Below, piece by piece: positions 25,351 to 33,543 of a DNA stretch of 64,000 nt; within the stretch, counting starts at the first letter, position 1; every line of letters starts with the position of its first letter. The stretch is taken from assembly GCF_001429295.1 (NCBI RefSeq), contig NZ_LMJL01000012.1, forward strand, positions 42,231 through 106,230, written 5' to 3'. Made by a program: the position numbers and the translations under genes. The notes below the pieces were generated by a model that was not told the DNA's origin, did not search any database, and saw only the letters and a program-made list of their open reading frames with translations. The stretch comes from Flavobacterium sp. Root935 (GTDB lineage: Bacteria; Bacteroidota; Bacteroidia; Flavobacteriales; Flavobacteriaceae).

Positions 25351-25381
25351 AAAAAGGTTCAACTTAATGTTGAACCTTTTT
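25351..25381. terminator. Bidirectional Rho-independent terminator between ccsBA and DUF3667 genes
   Basis: A 13-bp perfect hairpin has arms AAAAAGGTTCAAC (25351-25363) and GTTGAACCTTTTT (25369-25381), with A and T runs on both sides. It serves convergent genes. Confidence 0.85.
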
Positions 25382-25386
25382 GTTTT

Positions 25387-26118
25387 TTAAAAGTTACCTG
25401 TAATTAAAAGTATTACTGCAAAAACAATTGTAAAGCAGATTAAAAATATGATATGACTAAGTATCGATAAAAAGAATGCTCGTGTTTTTGATATTTTATT
25501 GAAAAATTGAATGTTGGTCCAAAATATTAATATAATACCTATTAGATAGGTTACAAACGAAAACTGCTGTAAATTATGCGTACTGTTGAAATAAAATAAT
25601 ATTGGAAATGTCAAAATCTGGACAAAAAGCCGCTGTGAAGCTTTAAAAGTATTGAGAACAAAAAATTCAAAAAAGTTATATCCCTGATTTCTAAAAACAA
25701 TATAAGTACCAATTGTATATAACGGTATTGTAGCAATTGTTACCCAAGAGAAATGTGTTGTAATCCATTCATTTAGATTTTCATAATCTAATGCATCATT
25801 TGAATCATTTGCTAAATAATGAATATTAAAATAATGGAATAAAAAACCATAAAAAGTTGCTAACAGAACAACCAAAGATAAAGGTTTGAAATGTCTGACG
25901 CGTTTTCCTTCAATAAATTCGCGAACAGTATCTCCAGGCCTTGTAAATAGTTCCTTTAAGGAAAAGAGAATTCCCTGATCAAAATGGAATAAGCCATGCT
26001 GTATGTCGTGCCATAAAAAATGACCGTTAATTTTGTGTGTTTCTGTGCTTTGGCCGCAATTATTGCAGTAATTACCAGTATAAACTTGCTGACAGTTTTT
26101 ACAAGTTATTTTCATCAT
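25387..26118 (-). CDS. DUF3667 membrane protein with N-terminal zinc ribbon
   Basis: The 243-residue product begins with a zinc-ribbon-like pair of Cys-x2-Cys knuckles (CKNCQQVYTGNYCNNCGQS, residues 5-23). The DUF3667 block follows with HFDQGILFSLKELFTRPGDT and REFIEGKRVRHFKPLS, then about five membrane helices. The family is common in Bacteroidota and uncharacterised. It lies 2 bp downstream of the DoxX-like gene, so the two are probably cotranscribed. Confidence 0.85.
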   Translation of the reverse strand: MMKITCKNCQQVYTGNYCNNCGQSTETHKINGHFLWHDIQHGLFHFDQGILFSLKELFTRPGDTVREFIEGKRVRHFKPLSLVVLLATFYGFLFHYFNIHYLANDSNDALDYENLNEWITTHFSWVTIATIPLYTIGTYIVFRNQGYNFFEFFVLNTFKASQRLFVQILTFPILFYFNSTHNLQQFSFVTYLIGIILIFWTNIQFFNKISKTRAFFLSILSHIIFLICFTIVFAVILLITGNF

Positions 26119-26120
26119 AA

Positions 26121-26507
26121 CTAATCTTTATAATTTAATTTAAATCCATTTGGGAACATAATCGCTAATAAAACACAAATTAATAAAAAATTATATTCTA
26201 TACCATTTCTTCCACCGCCAACGACAAACCATCCATCCTGAAAATGAACCAGAATAATTCCCATAAGCAAAATAAAAATAGTTATGAATCCTGCAGGTTT
26301 TACATATTTGTTTAAAAGCAGTAATATAGCCGCTGCAATATGCGACAATTTAATTGACCAAGCCAGAAAAACACCAAAAGGAGCAAAGCCAATTTGATTT
26401 AAAAATAAATTTCCGAAATCATTTATTCCGTTATTAAACATTCCGAAAACAGAATGAGTTAATAAAATGATTGCAGTTGCAATTCTTAAAAGTAAAGTTC
26501 CATTCAT
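26121..26507 (-). CDS. DoxX-like small membrane protein
   Basis: The 128-residue product has four predicted helices. It starts with RIATAIILLTHSVFGMFNNGINDFGN and carries a FLAWSIKLSHIAAAILLLL stretch and HFQDGWFVVGGGRNGIEYN, which resemble the DoxX/DUF417 group. No catalytic motif is visible. The function is unknown. It is the first gene of a pair with the DUF3667 gene and lies downstream of the anti-sigma terminator. Confidence 0.65.
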   Translation of the reverse strand: MNGTLLLRIATAIILLTHSVFGMFNNGINDFGNLFLNQIGFAPFGVFLAWSIKLSHIAAAILLLLNKYVKPAGFITIFILLMGIILVHFQDGWFVVGGGRNGIEYNFLLICVLLAIMFPNGFKLNYKD

Positions 26508-26532
26508 AGATCTTTTGATAGAGTTTATTTTG

Positions 26533-26576
26533 TAAAAATAAAAAAGCGCATATTAAAAGTACTTAATATACGCTTT
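26533..26576 (-). terminator. Rho-independent terminator of the sigma/anti-sigma operon
   Basis: A 14-bp hairpin with one mismatch has arms AAAGCGCATATTAA (26543-26556) and TTAATATACGCTTT (26563-26576). On the minus strand it is followed by a T-rich tract. Confidence 0.75.
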
Positions 26577-26598
26577 GCATTTATAAATATTTAAGTTT

Positions 26599-27387
26599 TT
26601 AAACTTTTCCTAAAGTATACAATTGTTCCATTGTTGGAGTTAAACTTCCTCCTGCAGGTTCCAGCGTGATACCAAAAGCTTCTGCCGAATCGGTCTGGCT
26701 TACAGCAAAGATTTTTTGTCTATTTCCTTCGAAATTATCCAGTAAACCAATACTTGTAGGCGTAAGAACTGGACTTAATTTTAAAGACCAAACTTGATAA
26801 ACCATTCCTTTTGGAGGCGTTGGCAGACCAGCGGCATCAATATAAGTTGTTTTAGTTTGTTTATTCCAATACACTTTTGCAAAAGATGCAGGAGAAACAG
26901 CCTGACCGCCAAGAGTTACACCAGTATTTTTGATATCTCTAACAATACTCAGGTTTTTCTCTGTTTGTTTATTTTGCTGATCTAAATAAGCATACTCTCT
27001 TTGGATTTTATTTTTTTCATTTCCAACATTTGAAATTGCTTCTTTAGTTTTTGTTAATTCTAAAGTTTGATAGCCTAAACCAAGCAATAATAATACTGCC
27101 GCGGCCCAGCCCACATATTGAGACCAGTTTGAAGCTGGTTTCATATCGACTACTTTGCCATGTTTAAGTTCCAGACGGGCTTTTATTTTCTCAAAATTCT
27201 CCACAGAATGGAAAGGAGAGAAGCTCGAAGATAAAGCAATTATAGCCTTTTCGATCGAAATAATTTCCTGATCAACTTCAGGATTGTTTTTTGCCAGTTC
27301 AGCTATTTCTAGGTTTTCTTTTTCGCTTAGTAAGCCATATACATATAACTCTAGAATTCCTGATTCTATATATTCTTGTGCTTCCAT
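26599..27387 (-). CDS. Anti-sigma factor (RskA-like C-terminal domain)
   Basis: The 262-residue product has an N-terminal helical sigma-binding region (YIESGILELYVYGLLSEKEN) without a zinc HxxxCxxC motif and one membrane helix at about residues 88-107 (YVGWAAAVLLLLGLGYQTL). A short coiled coil follows, then a C-terminal domain with GLPTPPKGMVYQVWSLK and FGITLEPAGGSLTPT typical of RskA-type anti-sigma factors. It would hold the adjacent ECF factor at the inner membrane. Its ATG overlaps the sigma stop by one base. Confidence 0.88.
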   Translation of the reverse strand: MEAQEYIESGILELYVYGLLSEKENLEIAELAKNNPEVDQEIISIEKAIIALSSSFSPFHSVENFEKIKARLELKHGKVVDMKPASNWSQYVGWAAAVLLLLGLGYQTLELTKTKEAISNVGNEKNKIQREYAYLDQQNKQTEKNLSIVRDIKNTGVTLGGQAVSPASFAKVYWNKQTKTTYIDAAGLPTPPKGMVYQVWSLKLSPVLTPTSIGLLDNFEGNRQKIFAVSQTDSAEAFGITLEPAGGSLTPTMEQLYTLGKV

Positions 27388-27917
27388 TATATTTTTAAAT
27401 AATTACGTAAATCGTTAATACAGTTTCTGTTTTGTGTCTTGATCGTGCCCAGTGGAATGGCTAATTCTTCCGAAGCTTCTTGCTGGGTATATCCTTTAAA
27501 GAATAACAAATTGATGATTTCAATACATTTTGGTTTAAGTTTCTTTACGAATTCCTGAATTCCAATTGCATCTAGTTTATTAGCTAATTTATTACTGTCA
27601 TCTAACAGATTTACGAAATTATCCGAGGAAAGGTTTTTTTGACTGTTATTAAAGTTTTTAGAACGAAGTTTATCAATCGAAGTGTTTCGAGCGATATTAA
27701 GAATCCAAGTGTAAAATCGTCCTTTACTTTCATTATAAGAATCGATGTTTTTCCAGATTTTTACAAAGACGTCTTGTAAAACATCTTCTGCTTCTTCTCG
27801 ATTTTTGATTAAGACATGAATGACAGAAAATAAGCTTTTAGAATACATATCATATAAATGTGTAAAAGCTTTTTCGTCCTTTTTGTAAATTAAAACTAAC
27901 AATTCTTCTTGACTCAT
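27387..27917 (-). CDS. ECF RNA polymerase sigma factor
   Basis: The 176-residue product has sigma region 2 with EDVLQDVFVKIWKNIDSYN and FYTWILNIARNTSIDKLR. Region 4 follows with KPKCIEIINLLFFKGYTQQEASEELAIPLGTIKTQNRNCINDLR, a helix-turn-helix. Only regions 2 and 4 are present, as in ECF (SigK-like) factors. The membrane anti-sigma gene follows with a one-base overlap. The signal and regulon are not visible. An inverted repeat upstream (27957-27970) may mark its control region. Confidence 0.92.
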   Translation of the reverse strand: MSQEELLVLIYKKDEKAFTHLYDMYSKSLFSVIHVLIKNREEAEDVLQDVFVKIWKNIDSYNESKGRFYTWILNIARNTSIDKLRSKNFNNSQKNLSSDNFVNLLDDSNKLANKLDAIGIQEFVKKLKPKCIEIINLLFFKGYTQQEASEELAIPLGTIKTQNRNCINDLRNYLKI

Positions 27918-27956
27918 AGATTTGGATTTTAAGTTTAAACATAAAAAGTTAGACAG

Positions 27957-27970
27957 CTGGTGGTAACCAG
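27957..27970. promoter_or_regulatory. Inverted repeat upstream of the ECF sigma gene
   Basis: CTGGT-GGTA-ACCAG forms a 5-bp-arm palindrome 40 bp before the sigma factor ATG (27917, minus strand). It could be an operator or part of an autoregulated ECF promoter. The evidence is only its symmetry and position. Confidence 0.35.
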
Positions 27971-28168
27971 TTATAAAGATAATTTATTTTTTTCGGATTT
28001 TTTTTTATTTTTTTTGTAGTCTAAACCCTAGGAAAATAAAGGGGTTTAAAAAAAATATGATTTTTTTTACTTTTTTTTAAAACCAAAAACAATCCAATTT
28101 CGTAAATAAATTTAGAAGTAGGAAAAAGAACATATTAAAAATGAAAACCGATTCTAAAAACTGATATT

Positions 28169-28285
28169 ATGAATAATAGAAATGCAATTAAAATATTAAT
28201 CGTAGGATTGACAACTGTTTTAGCATTGACTGTTTTTAATAAAGTTGATTTTAGAAAAGAGATATTGATTAAGAGCTCTAAATGA
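28169..28285 (+). CDS. Possible 38-residue single-pass membrane peptide
   Basis: An ATG at 28169 opens 38 codons to a TGA at 28285. The product has a polar start (MNNRNAIK), one hydrophobic helix (ILIVGLTTVLALTVF) and a charged tail. It lies divergent from the ECF sigma gene, in an otherwise gene-free stretch of about 790 bp (27918-28708). A weak hairpin followed by seven T (28358-28379) could end its transcript. It may be a small envelope-stress peptide, or it may be chance. Confidence 0.35.
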   Translation: MNNRNAIKILIVGLTTVLALTVFNKVDFRKEILIKSSK

Positions 28286-28585
28286 GAAACGTTATGAATT
28301 TGTTCTTTAAATTTTGAAAAGTTGAAAACTAAATATAGTATAGTTGATGCACTCGGACTTCCAAACCGAAGATTTTTTTAATTGTTAGAGTGAATTACAC
28401 CATTTAAAAGTTACATCAATACAAGCCATTTGAAAATATTTTGAAAAGTTCGTTTTGACATTGGGGGTTAAGAAGATTTTCACTATAACCGAGTCATCAA
28501 CTATAATTCGATAACATATAGATTATTTTATTTATAAAAAGATTACATAATAATTAATTCATGGTTTGATTTGTTTGTATGGGGG
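28286..28585 (+). other. Gene-free stretch before a strong terminator, candidate small RNA locus
   Basis: I see no convincing reading frame on either strand here. A strong terminator at 28586-28628 has no coding sequence directly upstream on the plus strand, so some transcript must end there. The nearest candidates are the 38-codon frame ending at 28285 or a non-coding RNA starting within this stretch. No clear TAnnTTTG promoter was found. Confidence 0.3.
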
Positions 28586-28628
28586 GAAGCCTAACGTCTG
28601 ATTAACGTTAGGCTTCATTTTTTTATTT
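28586..28628 (+). terminator. Strong Rho-independent terminator without an adjacent gene
   Basis: A 12-bp perfect hairpin with arms GAAGCCTAACGT (28586-28597) and ACGTTAGGCTTC (28605-28616) is followed by ATTTTTTTATTT. Confidence 0.85.
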
Positions 28629-28708
28629 AACTTTTGATTAATAAAATTTAAAGAAAGAAAAGAGTTTTAGTAAAGCGGATTTTAGCTAATTTTATAAAAA
28701 ATTATACG

Positions 28709-29287
28709 ATGAAAAATATAGCAATTTTAGTTTGCAGTGCATTATTTATGATAGCATCGCAAGTTCAGGCTCAAACGAGCCATAAACCTAAAACAGAAGT
28801 CATGGCAAAAGAAAACATTTACCAGTTTAAAGTTGAAGATTTATCAGGAGATACTTTTGACTTTGCATCTTTAAAAGGTAAAAAAATCATGATTGTCAAT
28901 ACAGCATCAAAATGCGGTTTGACTCCTCAGTACAAAGATTTAGAGGCTATTTACAAAGAATATAAAGACAAAGGTTTTGTAATTGTAGGTTTTCCAGCAA
29001 ATAACTTTGCTTCGCAGGAACCTGGAACAGCGAAGGAAATTGAATCTTTCTGTCAGCAGAATTATGGCGTAACTTTCCCGATGATGAACAAAATTTCAGT
29101 AAAAGGAAATGATATGGCTGATATTTACAAATTCCTGACTCAAAAATCTAAAAATGGCTTACAAGATTCTGAAGTAGAGTGGAATTTCCAAAAATACTTA
29201 ATTAATGAAAAAGGAGAATTGGTAAAAGTAATTAAACCAAGAACTTTACCAACAGATCCAGAAGTTATTAATTGGATAAAAAGTTAA
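28709..29287 (+). CDS. Glutathione-peroxidase-family (thiol peroxidase) protein, exported
   Basis: The 192-residue product starts with a signal peptide (residues 1-22, ending in VQAQ), so it is probably periplasmic. The peroxidase catalytic set is present: C69 in NTASKCGLTPQ, Q103 in FASQEPG, and W158-N159 in EVEWNFQKY. Cys replaces selenocysteine, as in most bacterial members, which usually use thioredoxin rather than glutathione as reductant. It reduces peroxides. A terminator follows directly. Confidence 0.92.
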   Translation: MKNIAILVCSALFMIASQVQAQTSHKPKTEVMAKENIYQFKVEDLSGDTFDFASLKGKKIMIVNTASKCGLTPQYKDLEAIYKEYKDKGFVIVGFPANNFASQEPGTAKEIESFCQQNYGVTFPMMNKISVKGNDMADIYKFLTQKSKNGLQDSEVEWNFQKYLINEKGELVKVIKPRTLPTDPEVINWIKS

Positions 29288-29307
29288 TAAGTAAAGTAAT
29301 GAAAAAA

Positions 29308-29350
29308 AAATCCGTAAATCTGAAATTTTGAGATTTACGGATTTTTTTTT
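29308..29350 (+). terminator. Rho-independent terminator after the peroxidase gene
   Basis: A 14-bp perfect hairpin with arms AAATCCGTAAATCT (29308-29321) and AGATTTACGGATTT (29331-29344) is followed by a T run. Confidence 0.88.
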
Positions 29351-29351
29351 G

Positions 29352-29429
29352 TTTGTCAGAATGAGCAAAGTCGAAGTCCTGTTTTGCTGAATCACTTTGC
29401 TTAACTTCGACTTTGCTCAGTCTGACAAA
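29352..29429. repeat. Inverted-repeat element with TGTCAGA / TCTGACA ends
   Basis: Two 26-bp arms at 29352-29377 and 29404-29429 match with a single central mismatch and contain GAGCAAAGTCGAAGT / ACTTCGACTTTGCTC. The loop is 26 bp. It sits between the peroxidase terminator and the convergent acetyltransferase gene. Related words occur at 3950-3981 and 43644-43704. Confidence 0.85.
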
Positions 29430-29436
29430 AATATAG

Positions 29437-29934
29437 TTATTTTAAAATCAACTGCATGAAAACCAAATCGAGCCAATGATCAAACTTGTAGCCCACTTCG
29501 CGAATTGTACCCGTTGCTACGAAACCAAATCTTTCGTGAAAAGCGATACTACCTGCATTGTCAGCATCAATTGCGCCAATCATTACGTGATAACCTTGTT
29601 CTTTTGCCAAGCGAATTAATTCTGCCAACAGTTTAGATCCAATTCCTTTTCCAATTACATGATCGACTACATAAACAGAATGTTCAACCGTAAATTGATA
29701 TCCGATTTTTTCGCGAAACTGTCCGTAACTTCCAAAACCAACGACCTCGCCATCTAGATCGGCTACAACAACCGGTAGATTTTTGGCTGTTTTATCTTCA
29801 AACCACTTTTTTTGAACTTCTAGAGTTTGAATTTCATAGCTGTAATTAGCCGTTGTATGTAAAATCGAATGATTTACGATTTCTAAAATCTTTTGTAAAT
29901 CATTTGATGTTGCTGGTCTTAAAACAATATTCAT
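29437..29934 (-). CDS. GNAT family N-acetyltransferase (phosphinothricin-acetyltransferase-like)
   Basis: The 165-residue product has the GNAT acetyl-CoA site VIGKGIGSKLLAELIRLAKEQG and a C-terminal NAGSIAFHERFGFVATGTIREVGYKFDHWLD block, which is typical of the Pat/YncA-like branch. These enzymes acetylate small amines such as phosphinothricin or methionine sulfoximine; the natural substrate is unknown. The start MNIVLRPATSNDLQKILEIVN is standard for the family. It lies 15 bp downstream of the thioredoxin-fold gene on the same strand. Confidence 0.88.
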   Translation of the reverse strand: MNIVLRPATSNDLQKILEIVNHSILHTTANYSYEIQTLEVQKKWFEDKTAKNLPVVVADLDGEVVGFGSYGQFREKIGYQFTVEHSVYVVDHVIGKGIGSKLLAELIRLAKEQGYHVMIGAIDADNAGSIAFHERFGFVATGTIREVGYKFDHWLDLVFMQLILK

Positions 29935-29949
29935 ATTTAATTTTTGCGA

Positions 29950-31125
29950 TTATTTTGCGTTTAATTCTGCTAGTAAAACATCTACATCTTTAGAATTCCA
30001 GCCCATTTCTTTTGCAATGGCTTTGGCTTCTTTAGCATATTCTAAAGCCTTTTTTTTATCTTTTATTTTATTATAAAGTCTGGCTTCTAATAAATTACCA
30101 TCGTACGAATCATTTAATTCTAAAGAATGATTTACCCAGAAAATGGCTTTTTTCAAACTTTCAGTATCGTTAATATGCTTTAAATAAGTATTTCCAATAT
30201 CTTTTAAAAAACTAGCATCATTCCAGGCCAATTTTTGTGTGTCTTCAAGAGTAACTTTTTTATAGAAATCCCATTTTTCTGTTCTTTCAGCTAAAGATAA
30301 ATCATATTTAAAAACCAAAGAATCTGTTTTTTGAAGACGGATAGATTTAGCAACTTCTCTTTGTTTATAATAGTTTACAGTATCTAAATTGTCAACCAGC
30401 GGGCGAAGCAATTCGTTTACAATACTTTCAATTTTACGGTCAACTCTATTTTGAGAAGCTACAGCAGCAAATTCTTTTTGATGTTTTAAAACATATTGAA
30501 ATTCCCTCGATTTAATATCTGTTACGCCGTTTGCAATAACTCTCCAATTCAATTCACTAATTAATTGCGCATCAGACTGTGTATTTAAATACTTATGTGT
30601 TGCTGGAGATAGTTCTGTTCTGTCTTTTCCTTTTTTTAAAGTATTTAAATAAGTGAAATATTTATCTGAATTACTCGGATCTGCCATAAATTCCTTTTCT
30701 AAATAAGGCAATTGCATTTTCGGATTTAAAGCGTAATGCAGTTCATTTAAAAATTCAGCTTTTTTCATTTCGCCTTTTAAAGCATAAATCAATGTTTCAT
30801 TAGCATCCAAAAATAAAAAAGTAGGAAGTGATTTTGTGTTGAATTTGTTTTTTAGTGCAATTCCTTCCTCTTTTTCGATGTTTTTATACGTACAAACAAA
30901 ATTTTTATTCAAAAAATCCATAACTGCTGGATCGCTTAAAACTTCACTTTTCATTAAATTACAATGCGGACACCAGTCAGCATACAACATTACAAAAAGA
31001 GGTTTTCCTTCTTTTTTAGCATTTTCCAGCGCTGTTTGATAAGGTGTATCAACAGGAACAAATTTATTTTGAGAAATTACAGTTTGAAAAGTTACAGCTA
31101 AAAAAAGTACATACAGAAAACGCAT
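29950..31125 (-). CDS. Secreted thioredoxin-fold protein with long helical C-terminus
   Basis: The 391-residue product has a signal peptide (MRFLYVLFLAVTFQTVISQ). A thioredoxin domain follows at about residues 25-140 with the redox site LYADWCPHCNLMKSEVL (CPHC) and KSLPTFLFLDANE (cis-Pro). The remaining about 250 residues are helical and TPR-like at the end (GNLLEARLYNKIKDKKKALEYAKEA). It probably reduces or isomerises disulfides in the periplasm. A TATATTTG element precedes it (minus strand, 31160-31167). Confidence 0.83.
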   Translation of the reverse strand: MRFLYVLFLAVTFQTVISQNKFVPVDTPYQTALENAKKEGKPLFVMLYADWCPHCNLMKSEVLSDPAVMDFLNKNFVCTYKNIEKEEGIALKNKFNTKSLPTFLFLDANETLIYALKGEMKKAEFLNELHYALNPKMQLPYLEKEFMADPSNSDKYFTYLNTLKKGKDRTELSPATHKYLNTQSDAQLISELNWRVIANGVTDIKSREFQYVLKHQKEFAAVASQNRVDRKIESIVNELLRPLVDNLDTVNYYKQREVAKSIRLQKTDSLVFKYDLSLAERTEKWDFYKKVTLEDTQKLAWNDASFLKDIGNTYLKHINDTESLKKAIFWVNHSLELNDSYDGNLLEARLYNKIKDKKKALEYAKEAKAIAKEMGWNSKDVDVLLAELNAK

Positions 31126-31232
31126 AGCAGGTCTGGCTTTTATTTATAATTCGATTTTACAAATATATTTCCTTTTTCGAGAAAGAGACTTAATATATTC
31201 CTAATTATAATTTAAATCAAGTGCGAAGTTTG

Positions 31233-31240
31233 TAACTTTG
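31233..31240 (+). promoter_or_regulatory. -7 promoter element of menD
   Basis: TAACTTTG fits TAnnTTTG and lies 61 bp before the menD ATG. No clear -33 TTG was found. Confidence 0.4.
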
Positions 31241-31301
31241 TAAGCAAGATTAAGAAAGTCAAATCAAAGATTTTCTTTAAAAAAAGTAATACGCGATCAG
31301 A

Positions 31302-32963
31302 ATGATTTACCCCAAAATAGCGCTTGCACAAAGCATTATCGAAATTTTATCTGCCAAAGGCATCATTAATATTATTATTTCTCCAGGATCTAGAAATGCG
31401 CCATTAACCATTGGATTTGCTCAAAACCCTAATTTTAAATGTTATAGTATTGCAGACGAGCGCTGTGCTGCTTTTTTTGCTTTAGGAATTGCACAGCAAA
31501 CCAAACAGCCTACAGCAGTGGTTTGTACATCTGGATCGGCTTTATTAAACTATTATCCGGCTTTTGCGGAAGCATTTTACAGCCAGATTTCGTTAATCGT
31601 AATTTCTGCAGATCGTCCTCAGAGTAAAATTGATATTGGCGACGGACAAACTATTCGTCAGGAAAATGTGTTTCTAAATCATTCTGTTTATAATGCCAAT
31701 TTGACCGAAGATGCGTCAGAAGAAAATGATTTAAAAATCAATCTTGCAGTAGAAACGGCAATTCAGCAAAAAGGGCCAGTACACATCAATGCGCCTTTTG
31801 AAGAACCTTTATATGAAACTACTGAAGAACTTTTAGTGCAGCCAAAAATTACAAATCTGCAGTCTGACATTGCTCCAAAAACTATAGAAAATAGTGATGA
31901 ATTTGTTTCTGTTTGGAATAATGCGAAACGAAAATTAATCTTAGTCGGAGTAAATGAAGCGAATGTTATTGATCAAGAAATAATAGAAAACTTAGCTTCA
32001 GATCCTTCAATCGTTGTACTTACAGAAACGACTTCGAATCTTCATCATCCAAGTTTTATTAATAGCATTGATACTTTAATTACACCTTTTGATGATTCTG
32101 ATTTTAAAGAATTTAATCCAGAAGTTTTAGTGACTTTTGGCGGAATGGTTGTTTCCAAAAGAATCAAAGGTTTTTTAAGAAAATACAAACCCGAGCATCA
32201 CTGGCACATTGATACGCTGCGTGCTTATGATACATTTGGAGCATTGACCAAACATTTTGAAATGCAGCCAGATGATTTTTTTAAAAACTTACTCTCAAAA
32301 ACATCTTTTGTAGAAAGTGATTACTTTAAGGATATTCAAGATATTTATAAAACCCGACTAATTAAAAGACAAGAATATCTTAATCAAATTGGTTTTTCAG
32401 ATTTTAAAGTTTTCGAGAAAGTTATTGAAACGCTTCCTAAAAATAGTATCCTTCAAATTAGTAATAGTTCGGCAATTCGTTACGCTCAATTAATTGATAT
32501 TGATGAATCTATAGAAGTCTTCTGCAATCGAGGAACCAGTGGAATTGACGGAAGTACGTCAACTGCAGTTGGAGCTTCAGTTGGAAATGCTAAACAGACG
32601 GTATTTATTACAGGTGATATCAGTTTCTTATACGACAGCAATGCGTTATGGAACTCTTATATTCCTAAAAATTTCAAGATAATATTGGTAAACAATGGAG
32701 GAGGAGGAATTTTCAGAATTCTGCCTGGATACGAGGAAAAACCTGTTTTTAATACCTATTTTGAAACTTCTCATGGTTTAACAGCAGAACATTTAGCTAA
32801 AATGTATAACTGCAACTATTTTAAAGCGAATGATTTAGAATCATTAAATAGCAGTTTAGAAATACTCTACAATGCAAATGATGCGCCTGGAATTCTCGAG
32901 ATTTTTACGCCGACAACAGAAAATGATATTATTTTAAAACAATATTTTAAAAAGCTTATCTAA
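31302..32963 (+). CDS. menD: Menaquinone synthesis enzyme MenD (SEPHCHC synthase)
   Basis: The 553-residue product is a thiamine-diphosphate enzyme with MenD features: IIISPGSRNAPLTIGF (residues about 25-40), ADERCAAFFALGIAQ, the acid/substrate block SADRPQ, and the C-terminal ThDP/Mg site TGDISFLYDSNALWN with LVNNGGGGIF. It joins isochorismate and 2-oxoglutarate to make SEPHCHC, the first committed step of menaquinone synthesis. It leads a plus-strand run with menB, menA and menC, although no isochorismate synthase is next to it. Confidence 0.95.
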   Translation: MIYPKIALAQSIIEILSAKGIINIIISPGSRNAPLTIGFAQNPNFKCYSIADERCAAFFALGIAQQTKQPTAVVCTSGSALLNYYPAFAEAFYSQISLIVISADRPQSKIDIGDGQTIRQENVFLNHSVYNANLTEDASEENDLKINLAVETAIQQKGPVHINAPFEEPLYETTEELLVQPKITNLQSDIAPKTIENSDEFVSVWNNAKRKLILVGVNEANVIDQEIIENLASDPSIVVLTETTSNLHHPSFINSIDTLITPFDDSDFKEFNPEVLVTFGGMVVSKRIKGFLRKYKPEHHWHIDTLRAYDTFGALTKHFEMQPDDFFKNLLSKTSFVESDYFKDIQDIYKTRLIKRQEYLNQIGFSDFKVFEKVIETLPKNSILQISNSSAIRYAQLIDIDESIEVFCNRGTSGIDGSTSTAVGASVGNAKQTVFITGDISFLYDSNALWNSYIPKNFKIILVNNGGGGIFRILPGYEEKPVFNTYFETSHGLTAEHLAKMYNCNYFKANDLESLNSSLEILYNANDAPGILEIFTPTTENDIILKQYFKKLI

Positions 32964-33055
32964 TAAATTTGTAAGTTAATATTTGTTAAAAATTAGTTTT
33001 TTTTCATTATAATATTTAGTTTTGGTTTTAGAAATAATAACCAATATAAAATATT

Positions 33056-33397
33056 ATGAGCAAGAGAGAAGAACTAATTGTGAAGTATGCTTCAGATTTA
33101 AAAGACAAATGCGGAGTTACTCCAAACATGGATTTACTAACAAAAGTAACTATTGGCTGCGGACCATCTATTTATAATGATGATGCATCTACAGTAGCAG
33201 GAAGCCAGCAATCTGAATTGGATACCGTAAAAAATAACTTTTTAATTAAAAAATTAGGGTTAAAAGACGGACCAGAATTAATGGAAGCAATTCATGCTGT
33301 ATTAGAAAAATATGGTAAGTCTAACAAACACAAATACAGAGTGGTTGTTTATTATCTATTAACGGTACACTTTAAAAAAGAAAGTGTTTATAAATAG
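33056..33397 (+). CDS. DUF2853 family small protein
   Basis: The 113-residue product has the DUF2853 pattern YASDLKDKCGVTPNMDLLTK, CGPSIYNDDASTVAGSQQSE, ELDTVKNNFLIKKLGL and a C-terminal KHKYRVVVYYLLTVHF. It is all-helical and soluble, with no known function. It lies between menD and a CvfB-like gene. A TAGTTTTG element at 33017-33024 suggests its own promoter, and a terminator follows. Confidence 0.85.
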   Translation: MSKREELIVKYASDLKDKCGVTPNMDLLTKVTIGCGPSIYNDDASTVAGSQQSELDTVKNNFLIKKLGLKDGPELMEAIHAVLEKYGKSNKHKYRVVVYYLLTVHFKKESVYK

Positions 33398-33414
33398 TCT
33401 TCTGGAGATAAAAT

Positions 33415-33443
33415 AAAGCGTCATAACTATGGCGCTTTTTCTT
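33415..33443 (+). terminator. Terminator after the DUF2853 gene
   Basis: A hairpin has arms AAAGCGTCAT (33415-33424) and ATGGCGCTTT (33429-33438) with one G-T pair. A T-rich run follows. Confidence 0.75.
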
Positions 33444-33491
33444 TTTAATATTAATCCAAAACATTTTTCAATTTACCATTTTCAAACTTCG

Positions 33492-33499
33492 TACCTTTG
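33492..33499 (+). promoter_or_regulatory. -7 promoter element of the CvfB-like gene
   Basis: TACCTTTG fits TAnnTTTG, 44 bp before the ATG at 33544. Confidence 0.45.
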
Positions 33500-33543
33500 C
33501 AGCTCATAAACTTAGTTGCAAATCAACTTAGAACGTTAAAAAA

